Of a stretch of 64,000 nt of DNA, positions 39,511 to 51,442 are shown piece by piece. Every line of letters begins with the position of its first letter. Position 1 is the stretch's first letter. The notes below the pieces were generated by a model, which ran no database searches, was not told where the DNA came from, and saw only the letters and a list, made by a program, of their open reading frames with translations. Source of the stretch: Epiperipatus broadwayi (taxonomy: Eukaryota > Onychophora > Udeonychophora > Euonychophora > Peripatidae); contig JAQFVV010006335.1 in assembly GCA_028023455.1 (NCBI GenBank), forward strand, positions 3,024,412 to 3,088,411. Reading direction: 5' to 3'. The translations under genes and the position numbers were made by a program.

Positions 39511-42500
39511 TACAATCTAATTCTACTGATTTTTATTTGGATGCTTTCATATTTATTTTTATATAGCACTTTTCTCAAAAAATGAATTCTTAATATTGAG
39601 TTTTTCTTTTTCTGTGAACTCCAAGTCTGAGTCCTTTCTCATTTTTATAATCACAAACAAAACACAGTACATTCATTTTTTAATCACTTACAAATACAAG
39701 TATTAATCTTGCATGATAATTTAAAATATTACTTAATTTGATCAAAATCATTTTGTATCTCCACATAATGAGAATATGTTTTCACTCAGAGCATAAACCG
39801 GAATTACTTATATTTGTTATCTTCTATTAATTTGACTAACTAATTTTGTTATTCTATCTAATATATCATCAATCTCTACAATGTTATTTATTCACTTTTT
39901 TTATAATAAATTACACTTGACTTTTTCTTCCAACATATGAATTTATTTTTAAACAGTTGCCTTATAATCTTTTTTCTGACTTTATAATATCCAATAATGT
40001 ACCATGTAATATTAAACAGTTTTTTTTTTTGAATTCATGCAATCTTTCATCACTTGTAAGTATTCTTTAGTTGTCACTATTTAAATAAAGGGACATCATC
40101 AAATAGCTATATGTATTCACAGTCAGTAGATTCTTAGCACTCTCTTCTTTCCACTGTCAATGCTGTTTTGGCTGATGATTTCGAATTTCACCTGAATAAA
40201 GTCAATAATTTAATTTTGTTTTTTCCCTGATTATAAATAGCTATAAAAAATTATTTACAAAAACATTCATTCTTATATCAAAACAACTCTGTTGATATTT
40301 TAATGAAGAACTCTCAGCCAGCTGAAAAGTCTATGGTATGTATGTCTTAAATTTAATCTCAGAGATAAAAAAAGTTTATGCCAATTTATCTAGGTTTATT
40401 TACTATATGAATAATCACATATTAATAACAATTGCAATGACAAGAATATAGAAAATAAGTATTAATAATATGTGCCATTTAGGTTTTAATATCTCAAAGA
40501 CTAATTAAAGGGATCCCCCTTTCAATTAACATTAAACTCCTTTCTGCATTTTGTTGTTGAAATGACTGTTAGAATTATATTTTTTTTATAAAAATTGTAT
40601 TCCTTAATATTTATAACATAATTTTGTTTTATTTTTGTTATATTGGATAGGATGGATGACTGTAGGGAGGTTGAAGTCTGGGTTCAAATCCCCTTTAATT
40701 TTATTTATTATTTTGTTATTTTTATGAATTATTTTCATTCAATATTATTTCCAAATCTTTTTTAAGATATCTTATTTTTAATCAAAACATTATTTATTTT
40801 ATAATATTTACATTTTCAATATAATATACACAACTAATTTGTCTATATTATTTTTTGTCATATTGTTCACATCTCTTAACTTAAAACCAATTCAAATATT
40901 TTTTGCATCACTGCAATATAATATTGTGCTTTGATTAATTTGAAGATTTTATAATCATCTGAATAAAATATTACTTTAAAAAACTTTGTATATTTATAGA
41001 TGTTGAAGTAAATAAATTGAATATAATAATGTTAATACTTTTTCAATACCAATAAATTCTCGACGTTCATTAATTTGATGTAGTAGTACATTTTCTGTTT
41101 ATTAAGATAAAGATTAATTAATTATTACTATAATTTCAATTTAATTATGTCAATGTTATCAAAAGCTAGTGACAAATTTAAATATATATTCATTTCTTCT
41201 TTTTTCACTAAATGCAAGAGTCATATGGTCTTAAATGAGTTTGTAATAATTAATTTACTTAGTATAGTCCCTAGTCAAGTTTTTTACTTAACTTTTCCAG
41301 TATTACTTGTAATTTTGAATAAAAATTATTTACAAACGCTTTTAATATCTTATAAAATTATTATCATTCTATATCTATCTGCAACAGATGATATTTTAAT
41401 TATTTTAAGTTAAATGTTTTGTTTATTATCGTTATTAATATTATTAATAGTTTTTTATCAGATATAATATAAAGTTAATAACGAAATAAGAGTAATAAAA
41501 GAAAAAAAAATGTAATACACACCTGCATATCTATGTGAACGCATATTTTTAAAACCCAAGCCATATCCATTACAAATAATGATAATGAGATAGATATTCC
41601 TCACCAATCAGATCCTGTATTCTTACAAATAAAGGTAATGAGATAGATGTTTATTTTTTCCCTAATCTGGTCAATTGAAGATTGGAATTCCATTTTTGAT
41701 CTCTCAAAGTAGTTTTACATCTAGCTTTAAAAACAACAACTAAATATCTATTTATTAATATTTAATAGGGTAGATGACTTCATTGCTATGAATTAGATCA
41801 ATTCAAAACTTTTAAGACTACTTCATATCTATAGCTATTTTAAATATGTTTATTCGGAATTCAAACCCTAGGTATGAAAGTGCACACATCACTATATATA
41901 TATCACAATATATTTGCAACCTTTATAATAAAAATTATTTCAGCATTGTTACACAAAAATAATTTTTAAAAATTGTATCCTGCTATTGGGAGGGGGGTGT
42001 CGAAATCTATTTTTTAATAAGTCAGCAATTTTTTTGTTTTTCTTTACAATTCCATCAGGTTTTATAACATTTGTAAGAATATACTTATCAAAGTCTGTTT
42101 AAATTTTGGAATTTAAAAATCTTTTGGGAAATTTCGTTTTGCTTGAATGATTTCTAAGTCAAGTATTTGTTTTTCGTGTTTGAAAAGCAAGATGTCAATT
42201 TCATGCAAATATTTGATCCACTTTTAGTATCAGAGGATTGATTTCATATTTTCTTAATAAATGATAAACTAATAATTTGGATTGTTACATGTTTTTATTA
42301 TATATACGTGATCACATTTAATTGTATTGTTGTTCTAATGTGTCTGATAAGTTTATATTACCTTAATGTGTAAATGTTATATATACATTGCTGCGTGCAC
42401 TTGTATTTTACTCTAGTTTAAATTTAATACAAAATTCGAGAATGTAAATGTTTATAAATCTGTTCTCAAAAATAAATTATATATATACAAAATACAATTA

Positions 42501-43149
42501 CCCCAAATTCAAAATTAAATAAGACTAGTACAAACTTAAGAAAATAATAACACAATCAATGAATGTCTTCCCCAAAAAAATTCCTCAAGTGTGAACGACT
42601 ACAAAACAAATCACTAAATATATACTAATTATATTCCCCACAATTAGCATTTACAAACGAGTTCTTTTAATATTAAAGAAGTGTTAGATATAATTGTGAT
42701 CGTAGAATATATAATGAGTATATATTTAATAGTGTTTTCTGTACTCTGTTACTTCTTTTACACCTGAAAAATTTACTTTGGCTAGTAAATCCTTGGTAGT
42801 ATTTTTTTTTTTAATGTTTCGGCTAGTCTTGTTCAATTTTAAATTTGGTGTAATTGAGTTATTGTATTGACTATTTTAACTTTAGACTTTTCTTATATAA
42901 AACATCTTTATAACCTTGTTTAATAAAATAAAACTAAAATAAATATATCGACTAACACTTATTCTCTATAGGATGAAAAAAATATAGTAATGGTCACATG
43001 ATTGTTGTATATAGAATTATATCAACTGTTAGTTGCATCATGTGGTCACTGAATAGTTTGATTTATATTTGGCAAAATTTTCATATTCATTTGCATTAAG
43101 AAACACTTTTAAATATTTGATAATTTTATTGTTTCATCACGTTTGTAAT
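39511..43149. other. AT-rich non-coding DNA
   Basis: No gene found. At 40660-40697 (plus) a perfect B-box-like GGGTTCAAATCCC lies in AAGTCTGGGTTCAAATCCCC without a clear A-box, perhaps a SINE fragment. The frame 41147-41413 is hydrophobic AT-rich translation without motifs. Confidence 0.5.
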
Positions 43150-43238
43150 CCAATTTGTTTTTTAAATATTTCTATAATTTATTTAATTAATATTTCTTCA
43201 TGGTTATTGTATATCGATATGATGTTAGTATTTGAAAA

Positions 43239-43310
43239 ATGTATGGTATAACCAATATCCAAAATATGAAAAGCATAACCAATATCCAAAATATGAAGAG
43301 CAAGCGGCTA
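43239..43310. repeat. 29-bp tandem duplication in the endonuclease relic
   Basis: CATAACCAATATCCAAAATATGAA-type unit repeated twice; creates a misleading repeated-peptide open frame on the plus strand. Confidence 0.85.
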
Positions 43311-43796
43311 AAGATGTTGGGATTTTTTTCAGCATTAATGGGCTCTTCTCATGTAGTACATGTACATCAAATGCTTCTTCCTATACATCTAGTTTGGTTT
43401 ATTCCACCTAAAATTCATAGACTTCTTTGGTTTCTAGAGAGATTATATCCTTAGGTTTGATCAAAATTTTATTAATCTTTTGCTCAGTAGAGAATGCTAT
43501 TTTATGTCATAGTGTCTTAGTGCATTTCCAATTTTATCTGTGGTTATTTTTATATAAGGAATGCATATTCCAGTAGAAGTATTTGCTTCTTTTACTTTTG
43601 GGGGCTTTTTTTTTTTATTCATTGCTCTATTTATAATTATGGTATTGTAATTGTTTATTAATAAGATTTAATATATATGTGTGAACTCTTTTCTTAATGT
43701 GGATGCATTTGGAAGTAAAAATGCCTTTGTAAAAAGTGATTTAGCTACAGAAAAGATTTGGACTGGATGGTTATGAGAAGATGGTTTTAGATATTC

Positions 43797-43933
43797 ATCA
43801 GTATGTGTAAGTTTTATATATATATATATATATATATATAAAACTTACACATACTGATAAACAAATAATATCTCATCATCCTATATATATATATATATAT
43901 ATATATATAGGATGATGAGATATTATTTGTTTT
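43797..43933. repeat. two adjacent AT-cored palindromes inside the Penelope relic
   Basis: First (43797-43858): ATCAGTATGTGTAAGTTTTA, (TA)n, and its exact reverse complement. Second (43859-43933): AAACAAATAATATCTCATCA plus TCCTATA, (TA)n, and its exact reverse complement. Arms are about 21 and 26 bp and perfect. They sit in the RT-endonuclease connector and destroy the reading frame. Confidence 0.95.
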
Positions 43934-44640
43934 AGAAATAAAAATATCACAAAAAGAAAGTTTCCCACACTTTTCCATTTCTACCATTAATTTGATTTTT
44001 GTATGTAGGTTATTAGTATGAATAAAGAAGCCATTCACTTTTTCTTCTCCTTGTGACCAAATAACAAATGTGTTATCAATATGTCTGAACTCAGATAGAT
44101 GTTTTGTATAATACTTGGGTTAAGGCTTGTGTTTCATATTCTTGTATGAATAAATTGGTGAAAACTTTGGAGATGGGTGATCCTATTGGGTTCCAATTGC
44201 TTTTTTGTAGAAGTGACTACTGTAAGTAAATTAGGTAGTAAAACAATATTTAACTATTGCACTGATATGATTTTAGAAATTGCAATAATTTAAAACTATA
44301 TCCAATTCCTTATTGAATGGCATCAAAGCTCATAAAGATATCATATGGACTGTGTTTTTTATATATGATTTTATGGAGAAAATAATTGGTTTTATTTGAT
44401 TTGCTATTTATCTTGCTAAGCTTGAGTAGATGATCCCATGGCATTAAGAATTGGATGGAGTGGAATGTCTTTTTTATGTATTTTTGAAAGGTCATAGAAT
44501 TTAGGATATATAGAGGATTTTTTTAGAGATGATTTATTTTTTATGCCATTATCAATTTGATATTTTCAATAAGAATTTTAGTAATCAATTCAAGATAAGT
44601 GATATGATCTTTATTTGTTTTAATGCTAGTTTTATTTTTT

Positions 44641-44752
44641 AATACCTCAAGGATTATATATATATATATTATATATATATATATCATTGTCCATATGACA
44701 TAATTTTTGATATATACCTCAAGGATTATATATATATATATCATTGTCCATG
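44641..44752. repeat. tandem duplication with (TA)n
   Basis: The block ATACCTCAAGGATTATATA...ATCATTGTCCAT occurs at 44641-44695 and again at about 44715-44752, within the N-terminal RT region of Penelope-like element 1. Confidence 0.9.
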
Positions 44753-44890
44753 ATGACAGTAATTTTTCCTTGATCTGCCAAAAATATCATTATAGAATTA
44801 GCTAATTTAATTTTTTTAAAGCTAATTGTTTTAATTCTCTATTGAGTGAAAGATTAATATCATTCTGATAAAACCTATGAATGTAATTCC

Positions 44891-45238
44891 TCTAACAATC
44901 TAATGAGTCTATAAAATTTTATTTGGCATGCTGTCAACTACATACATAGGAAAAGAAATTGCCATAATACAGTTAAAAAATTCTCATTTTTTTCAGCACT
45001 TGCTCTATATGTTTTGGATACTGGTCATTACATAAATGTTTCAAATATTAAAATTATACCCACGTGGAATAATCATGACTAAAGTGTATTTTGAAAATTA
45101 ATAAAAATATTTTTTTTAAAAAAAAAAAGCAAATTACGTTACTAAATATGACAAAACGATAAAATTACAAACTATTTGGAATACTTTTTTTAATGCAAAT
45201 GAATATAAAAATTAATCCTAAATATAAATCAACTAGTC
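44891..45238. other. AT-rich non-coding DNA
   Basis: No feature recognised; possibly the 5' part of Penelope-like element 1 beyond recognition. Confidence 0.45.
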
Positions 45239-45323
45239 AAGCATTGGTGGTCGAAGGGTCAGCAACAGCCGCTTTACAAGCTATTGTCCCAGGATAGAGG
45301 TTCGCTTCCCAGCTGATGCTATG
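45239..45323 (+). repeat. tRNA-derived SINE-like unit
   Basis: Plus strand: AGCAT near the start pairs with ATGCT at the end (acceptor-like). The A-box-like TGGTCGAAGGGTCAGCA and the B-box GGTTCGCTTCC are about 45 bases apart. As with the unit at 3.8 kb it resembles a Leu/Ser-type tRNA but has no clean anticodon arm. It is the GC-richest short stretch in its neighbourhood. Confidence 0.55.
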
Positions 45324-47299
45324 ACACATGAGAAAATATATATATATAAATCAAACTATACAATTCTATCTACTACAACTATGTGATTATTACTATATAT
45401 TTCTTGCACAGTTATGGATAAGTTTTATCTTATTGAAACATTGATATATTTATTTTAGTTTGATTTTATTAAAAACAGTTACTAAGAGAACATGTTTCAT
45501 ACAATATCTTTTACCCATTAAAACTTCTAACTTGTGGGTTATTATTAACAGTTGAAAGTATTGGGAATATTTAAGTAAAATTAAAATCAATAGTTATATT
45601 AGATGATGGAAATAGTCCTATATAAATACAAGTTCAATATATATATAGTTACATCAATAAATTGATTGATAAACAATGAAATACTCGTTACATCAATAAA
45701 TTGCCATCTATTGTTAGAATTAGCTTTTTCCAGTGTCAAATGAATTTATTTTGCATTTTTTTATTCTTATAATACTATCCACACTGACAAATGAGCTTAA
45801 CAAGGTTGAATGTCCACATACGGGTATTAAAACAAAAACCCCACTCAATATAACTAACAATCTAATATCAAAATATAGATTTACTTTCTATTCATTTTAA
45901 TACCCTTGTAATTAAATAAATTAAATATTGACCATGCAAATACTAATATTTAATAAAGATCAAGTAGATCTGTGAACTAAGTATTTATGATAAAAGAATT
46001 TTATTAATTTCATTTACTAAAATTCTATTTTTAGTTTATTTAATGTAAAGCCTTGCTACATTTTCATGTTAATGTCAAATTTTTATTTTGATAAAAAAAT
46101 TAATAATCAAAATTACTAGATTTCAAAATTGGCTAAATACTACATTTGTTCATTTTGTATTTTGAATTCATAATAAATAATGCATTTTATTTTTTTTAAG
46201 TATCCTCTATATCTGAAATGATATTAACATTGTTTTGTAAAAATTAAGTAATACTATAGTTGAATAGAAATTTCAAAAATTGAAATAATAATTGAATAAC
46301 ACTTTATATAGTTGAGAGTTGATTATTAAGTCTCTTTTTGACAGTGAAATAAAAATGTTAAAAGAGATGTCACTTAAATAGGCCAAAAGAAAAAATAATC
46401 CTTTTAATAAATAAAGATAACGATTTTTTTATTTGTAGTGAATTACTTTTACATTTCACGAACTTTTTAGATCTGTGTTATATTCTCTAATAATTCAGAG
46501 AGTAAATTTATTAAATACTAATATGTCTGTAAATATATAATAAAATTAAAGTTAACATTGTAAAATTTACTATATCTGATGATTTTAGAAACTTATTTAA
46601 GCTCAATTTAAACTGACATAACAAAGTGTAAAATATTAGACTGTAAACATTAAAAATAAGTATCTTGATCAAAAAAAAGGCATTAAAAATAAAATAAGAA
46701 TTGGGAAGGTTAAAAACGATTCCAATTAGACAAGAAGATTATTTTGCAAATGTCTGAAATTGGAATTCATCTAAAAGCTTAGCAGTTTTTTTCTTTTTCT
46801 GCAGCAATTTGCTTTGTTAACATGATAAAAGAAAATGATTGTTTTGTTTTTTGTTGTTTTTAATATAGTATTAGAAAGAAATAAAAAGTGAAATTGATTC
46901 GATATTCTCAAGACTAATTAGGTATTAGGAAAATTGAGAAAAATGGAATTTCGTAGTTACATTCTTAAGCTAAAGAAATAATACTAAGATATGATGAAGA
47001 GAATTGGAGGAAAAAGTGAAAATTAGAAAAAAAAATAATATTAAATGATTGTAAATGTAGAGATAATTAAAAGAATTTAAAGACGAAGTAAATGCTATAA
47101 AAACTTAAAATATTATTCTCAATATATATTAACAATTTATTATTTTACCATATATATTTTGAACACATGAATAATACATTTGAAGACTTTATTTTATTAT
47201 GGATTACAATATATAAGATGAAATAAAAATGTATTATTACATATAGAAAAAAATGGAATTGATTTCAATTATTTCTTGTGAGTGTATTTAATATATATA
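45324..47299. other. AT-rich non-coding DNA
   Basis: Nothing recognised. Confidence 0.5.
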
Positions 47300-47836
47300 T
47301 AAAATAAATCAAGGATTTTCGCGGGCTATAGATATAAATAAAATAACATACATGTATATCGGTGTATAATGTATTGAAAATATATATATATAAACCAATA
47401 ATTCGACCAGGTTACACTGGTCATCTCTTGGGTAACAGATATTATAAATTATTGTTATATATCAGTGTTTTAGTATTTCTACAATTAATTTATATACAGA
47501 AAAACAATCAGAATTAAAACCAATTCTTTTTTTATGTTGCACTTCAAGTATACAATAGTCAAATATGTTTAAAAATACATATATACAAGCAACAAAGATT
47601 ACAAATTATAAAATTATTATATAAAAGCCTTTTTCGGCAAATTATGTTTTTTGCCCTTTTCAATATGTCTCCGTGATTTAAAGCACATACAGCGACATCT
47701 ATATCAATACATGAGAGAAGATAGATAAACAAATGGATATTTGACATGATCTATTATGTGATTTTTTCCCCCCTCAATTCTACTACAAAATTACTCTGTT
47801 ATATATATTGAATGGATATATATCCACATATATTAA
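47300..47836 (-). repeat. 3' tail of Penelope-like element 3
   Basis: Lies directly downstream of the endonuclease stop. On the minus strand it contains a hammerhead-like motif (47401-47432) and ends with TAGCCCGCGAAAATCC followed by TTTTATATATATA, the same terminal pattern (CCCGC.AAAA then TA-rich) seen at 10.8 and 19.8 kb. The open frame 47559-47747 inside it is unsupported. Confidence 0.55.
47401..47432 (-). ncRNA. hammerhead-like motif in Penelope-like element 3 tail
   Basis: Minus strand: CCAA, GAGATGA, CCAG.TGTAAC.CTGG, TCGAATTA, TTGG. Helix II is GACCAG/CTGGTC; helix I is CCAA/TTGG. The core keeps GATGA and GAA but lacks the CU of CUGAUGA, so this copy is probably inactive. Confidence 0.42.
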
Positions 47837-48285
47837 TTAATTAACTATCCATTCTTTATCCATTAACCACTTATTATTTAACTTAATGGATGTTTTGTAT
47901 ATATTCATACAGCTGTTTTTATTATACATGATGTAGTTTGTTTCATATATTTTACATCTATTAACATTTTTAATATAATCAAGAACACTTATATTATCAA
48001 TGCAATTTATTTTATGTCCATACTGCAAATAATGAACATATAATGCAGATCTATCATCTTTCCTAGCAACAGCATCGTGTTCTTTAGCTCTTTCTCCCAA
48101 TTGCTTTGACGTCTGGCCATAGTAAATCATATTACAAAAATTACATCTAATTTTATAAACCATTCCTCTCTTATATTTTATATCATCTTTCATTCTACAA
48201 TTAGTTATCAATTTATCCAAATTTTTGCTATTAGCCCATCCCACGTTAATGTTTTTATCTAGATAATTTTTAATTTATAATATGT
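47837..48285 (-). CDS. GIY-YIG endonuclease domain of Penelope-like element 3 (partial ORF)
   Basis: Open from an in-frame stop near 48290 to the stop at 47837; the longest ATG/GTG-like start is at 48244 (135 codons), but the frame is really a 5'-truncated tail of a longer retroelement ORF. The sequence runs NINVGWANSKNLDKLITNCR, then GMVYKIRCNFCNMIYYGQT, SKQLGERAKEHDAV, ALYVHYLQYGHKIN and a C-terminal NNKWLMDKEW. GMVY...YYGQT is the GIY-YIG core (the first G-x-Y and Y-x-G blocks), followed by the catalytic R..EH helix; the Cys pair CNFC fits the Penelope-type zinc-binding insertion. The endonuclease cuts target DNA for priming reverse transcription. It has no stops, unlike elements 1 and 2, so it may be younger, but its RT is missing. 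It is a different family from elements 1 and 2. Confidence 0.87.
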
Positions 48286-48399
48286 GTTATCCAATTCATA
48301 ATCAGTGTGACCTGATCAAAATGTTGGTGTTTGCCAATTTATGTTTATAAATGGGTCAATAATAAATTATGTAATATATAATGGGGATAATCCTAAATT

Positions 48400-49356
48400 T
48401 CAATTAATGGATTTGTTTGTAAATTTTAAAATTAAGATAAAAGTCTTATTCTGAATTAATTACATTTAACTAAACCTTAAGTGTAAATAAAAGCTTTGTT
48501 TATTATTCAAAACTGTGTCTCAAGTTGTTCTTATATGCATTTGAATTCTAGTTTCCACATCTCCACATTTCATACATCTATTACAAAAATAAGTATATTA
48601 TTTTATGGCTTTGATATCAAATATGCTAAGGTCTGATAATATTGTTTCCTAGATCCAAACATTACATGAAATATCTTACCACTTGATAAACTTATAACAG
48701 TGTTGCCTAATTGGTGTATTATTTAGATAGTGATGTGAAATTAAAAGATACCCTATTTCCTTCATTATCTAATTGGTAGCCCAGTAAACGTTATTCAATT
48801 TATTTTATTATATCTTATTATAATTTAGAGTTATAAATTATTGGCTAATATAGTTCTTTAGTCTCACTGTGTTATAGATTTCCTGAGATCTGATTTTATA
48901 TTCCTAGATCAACATTAATTAAGCTATTTAGATTAAGATGTGCTGAACAATAGAGTTATTTAGTGTTATGCTTTTCCATTCTGTCAGAGTTATATTCAGC
49001 TATTATAGAATGTAACTGGATGATGGCTAAAGATCAAATTGAAATTATATTTTGTTAGATGGAATAAATAAAACTCTGATAGCCTGTATCATTTGGTTAA
49101 TTAATAAATAAGTTTTATATTTTATTTGATAGCTCATAGTATTTCTTCCTTCATTTATTTATATTCTCTATATGTTATGAACTTTCTGTAACCTCCCACT
49201 GAGCGAAGCTGTAAGATAAACATAAGTAAAAGAGTCTCAGCATTAATAATGAATCAGATAAAATGATAAATCGTTCTATTCATTAATAGAACTGGTGTCC
49301 TGGGCATTTGCTCATATAATGTACATGAGCAGTGATGTGTGAGTGGGTTACAATAT
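48400..49356 (-). repeat. LTR-like repeat, copy a
   Basis: Minus-strand start TGTAACCCACTCAC at 49356 directly beside a TA run. Homologous to 60100-61076: shared TT.CTTCATTATCTAA.TG, TTCC.TGAGATCT, AAACA.TA.ATGA.AT and TTCCACA.(C)T in the same order. The TGTAAC start suggests an LTR of the Ty3/gypsy sort, but no second LTR, primer site or internal coding region was found, so solo LTR or another repeat type is possible. Confidence 0.5.
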
Positions 49357-49584
49357 ATAGATATATATATGTTGATAAGAAGATTTTCATGGGTTGCATA
49401 TATATATATATTGTACCAGATTCGAATATGTGATGATCGAAGCATCGACCTCTTAGGCAGAGAAGAACATACTCGGAGAGTATGTATGCCCAAACAATAG
49501 CTATAAAATATATAACTAGCATTACATTTCCAGGACATAACTTCTTCTTGACTGTTGAGTTCAACACCAGAGTTCAAAGCACTT
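49357..49584. other. Penelope-tail flank fragment and unidentified sequence
   Basis: ATATATATATGTTGATA.GA and GATTTTCATGGGTTGCATAT (49362-49405) match the outer flank of the repeats at 51.2 and 53.58 kb. The rest is unassigned. Minus-strand ATTCGAATCTGG at about 49418-49430 looks like a B-box. Overlapping open frames 49254-49577 are unsupported. Confidence 0.45.
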
Positions 49585-51135
49585 TTTTTTGTTTGTGTAT
49601 AAACACGGGCGCCAGTTAATTATCCAAGAATGAATAAATAACGCGCTTTGAGCAATGGCCACTAACTCAATGCCTAAATATCCACGACTAGCTCAGATGT
49701 TTGTAATCACTAATAGATTATACATAATTAGTGGTTAAAAAATTGATAAAAGAATTGTAAAAGGAATTTATAAAAAGAATTGACTGACAAATAAAGTTTA
49801 ATTTTAAAGACAATTTATTAACTAACATTTACTAATTTTAAACATTTTATAATTCTAATAAAACACATGCATATTTTTAAATTAACATTTCTAAACTAGT
49901 TTAAATATTCTTGTAGATTTTAATAATAGAACACTGGTATTTATCTAATTTAACTAATAACACTGATATAATGATCACGCACATATTAACTCATACACTC
50001 ACATATATAATAATAAAGTATTACATAGCATTTGAAACTTAAACACACATATCAATAGTTCATTTTATGTATGATATAGAGTCCAAATTACTTGTCTCTG
50101 TAGGATTTACGAATTACAGTGGTGGCTACTATATATAAATGAGAACAATAAAATGTTTTACCTAGGATTTTTGGAATGTGGATATTGCTTGTTGTTGGCT
50201 GCTTCTGAAGGAGTATATCTAACCAGTTAGATTTGATGTTTCTTGAAGAGATTTGATGCTAATCCGTTGGTTTTATTCCTGGAGACAGTTGAACATTGGT
50301 GGAGGATTTCTGAGCTGTTATGCAGACATTATTTCATGGGCAGGTTTTGATGATCTTGTTGGACTAGAGGGCTGAAGTAAGAGTGTATATTCCCAAAAGC
50401 TGCTCAACACCGCATTTCTGTTTCTGGATACATAATATAAACTGCACTGTTATCTGAACTGAAACAAGACTGACACTGAAAACTAGGCTGACAACTGAGC
50501 ATCTGATAAAAATCTGGCTATTTATATATGCAAAGTGTTTTTGTTTTAATATCCTCCGGCAATGTGTGTTGTCAAAATTCATTTAGTAACTAATCCTTTA
50601 AAAACATGTTTTTGAAGATTGTTTAATTAGTAGTAGTCTTCATAAACATGTTGTTTTTATATCTTTAATTAGTAGCCCACCGCTGGTGTGGTTTTTTTTA
50701 AATCTTTATTTAACTTAATAGCCATCGCTGTGTTTTCCAAATATAATTTCTTTTTAACTTTCATTTATATTTTTTTAATATTATTCTAACATGCATACAT
50801 TTATTTACACTCACACACACATATATAATTTATTATAATAAGCTCGAATGAAAAGAGATTTATATTTTTTAAACTTTAAATTATTTATTTTTACAAATAC
50901 TAATTAAGGAAAACTTTACTTCCTTTTATAAAACTTTTAGTTTAACTTTCTAAAGAAAACCCCCTTCCCACTTTTAATCAATTAATTGTAGCTTTTTATT
51001 TCAAAAACTAACGATGGAAAACTATTTGATTCATATCTTTTTCAAAAACAAACTGTAATAAACTCTTAAACTTTTAATTTTACTTTTGACAGCAAACTGA
51101 TTTTGTTTACTTAAAGAAACCTTTTAGATTTTTAT
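49585..51135. other. possible LTR-like repeat and AT-rich sequence
   Basis: 49597-49660 (plus) reads GTATAAACACGGGCGCCAGT and then GAATGAATAAATAACGCGC, resembling the GG.GCCA...ATGAATA pattern near the starts of the LTR-like repeats. The segment 50150-50560 is less AT-rich, with no family match. No end or partner found. Confidence 0.35.
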
Positions 51136-51442
51136 AACTTATTTATTATTTAATAATTTTTTAGGCAAAATCATCATGTGCCAATTTCAATATTGGTACA
51201 ATATATATATGTTGATATGAACATTTTCATGGGTTACATATATAAAAGACATATTTTGTGGATTCATCTGTGTTAAGAAATTTAAATATTGATATACCAG
51301 CATTTTAACTTGATCACACAAGTCATCTACTGGGTGATAAAAGATAGAAAAACAATTGTAGAGGTGCTACAATCACTGACTTAAAAAAAAATGTTAAAGT
51401 TCCATCAATAGCAAAAATGTTAAATTAAGAATACGACGTTAC
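51136..51442 (-). repeat. Penelope-like 3' tail, solo copy
   Basis: About 90% similar by eye to 53502-53789 across its whole length, including outer flank CAAAATCATCATGTGCCAAT, TTTTCATGGGTTRCATATA, and inner GTAGAGGTGCTACAATCACT and TTCCATCAATAGC. More distantly homologous to each arm of the 19.5-kb palindrome. A decayed hammerhead-like motif lies at 51299-51333 (minus): CCAG, TAGATGA, CTTG...CAAG, TTAAAATG, CTGG, with a CCAG/CTGG helix I. Confidence 0.85.

Larger units (their letters stand above)
43150..44890 (-). pseudogene. Penelope-like element 1: RT and GIY-YIG relic
   Basis: Minus-strand blocks in order: RELKQLALKKLN (about 44855-44825), LADQGKITVIMDND (about 44780-44740, the ADKG.atVvmd block), KTSIKTNKDHITYLELI, SPYDIFMSFDAI (about 44340-44310, RT motif A region), GSPISKVFTNLFIQEYE (about 44190-44140, RT motif B), and after a frameshift EFRHIDNTFVIW (about 44090-44056), where YADD is replaced by HIDN. 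Then HTNNLHTKIKLMVEMEKCG and KLSFCDIFISK (to about 43935), CIPYIKITTDK (about 43555), AFSTEQKINKILIKPKD and VYEF at the start of a degraded GIY-YIG domain. Stops and frameshifts, a tandem duplication and two AT-cored palindromes interrupt it. The connector closely parallels element 2. Confidence 0.85.

Noticed and set aside
43239-43454. Plus frame with repeated TNIQNMKS peptide
   Set aside because: Shadow of the minus-strand Penelope endonuclease relic plus a 29-bp tandem duplication.
49254-49577. Two overlapping minus frames of 94 and 107 codons
   Set aside because: They cross the LTR-like repeat edge and a TA run; no family features.
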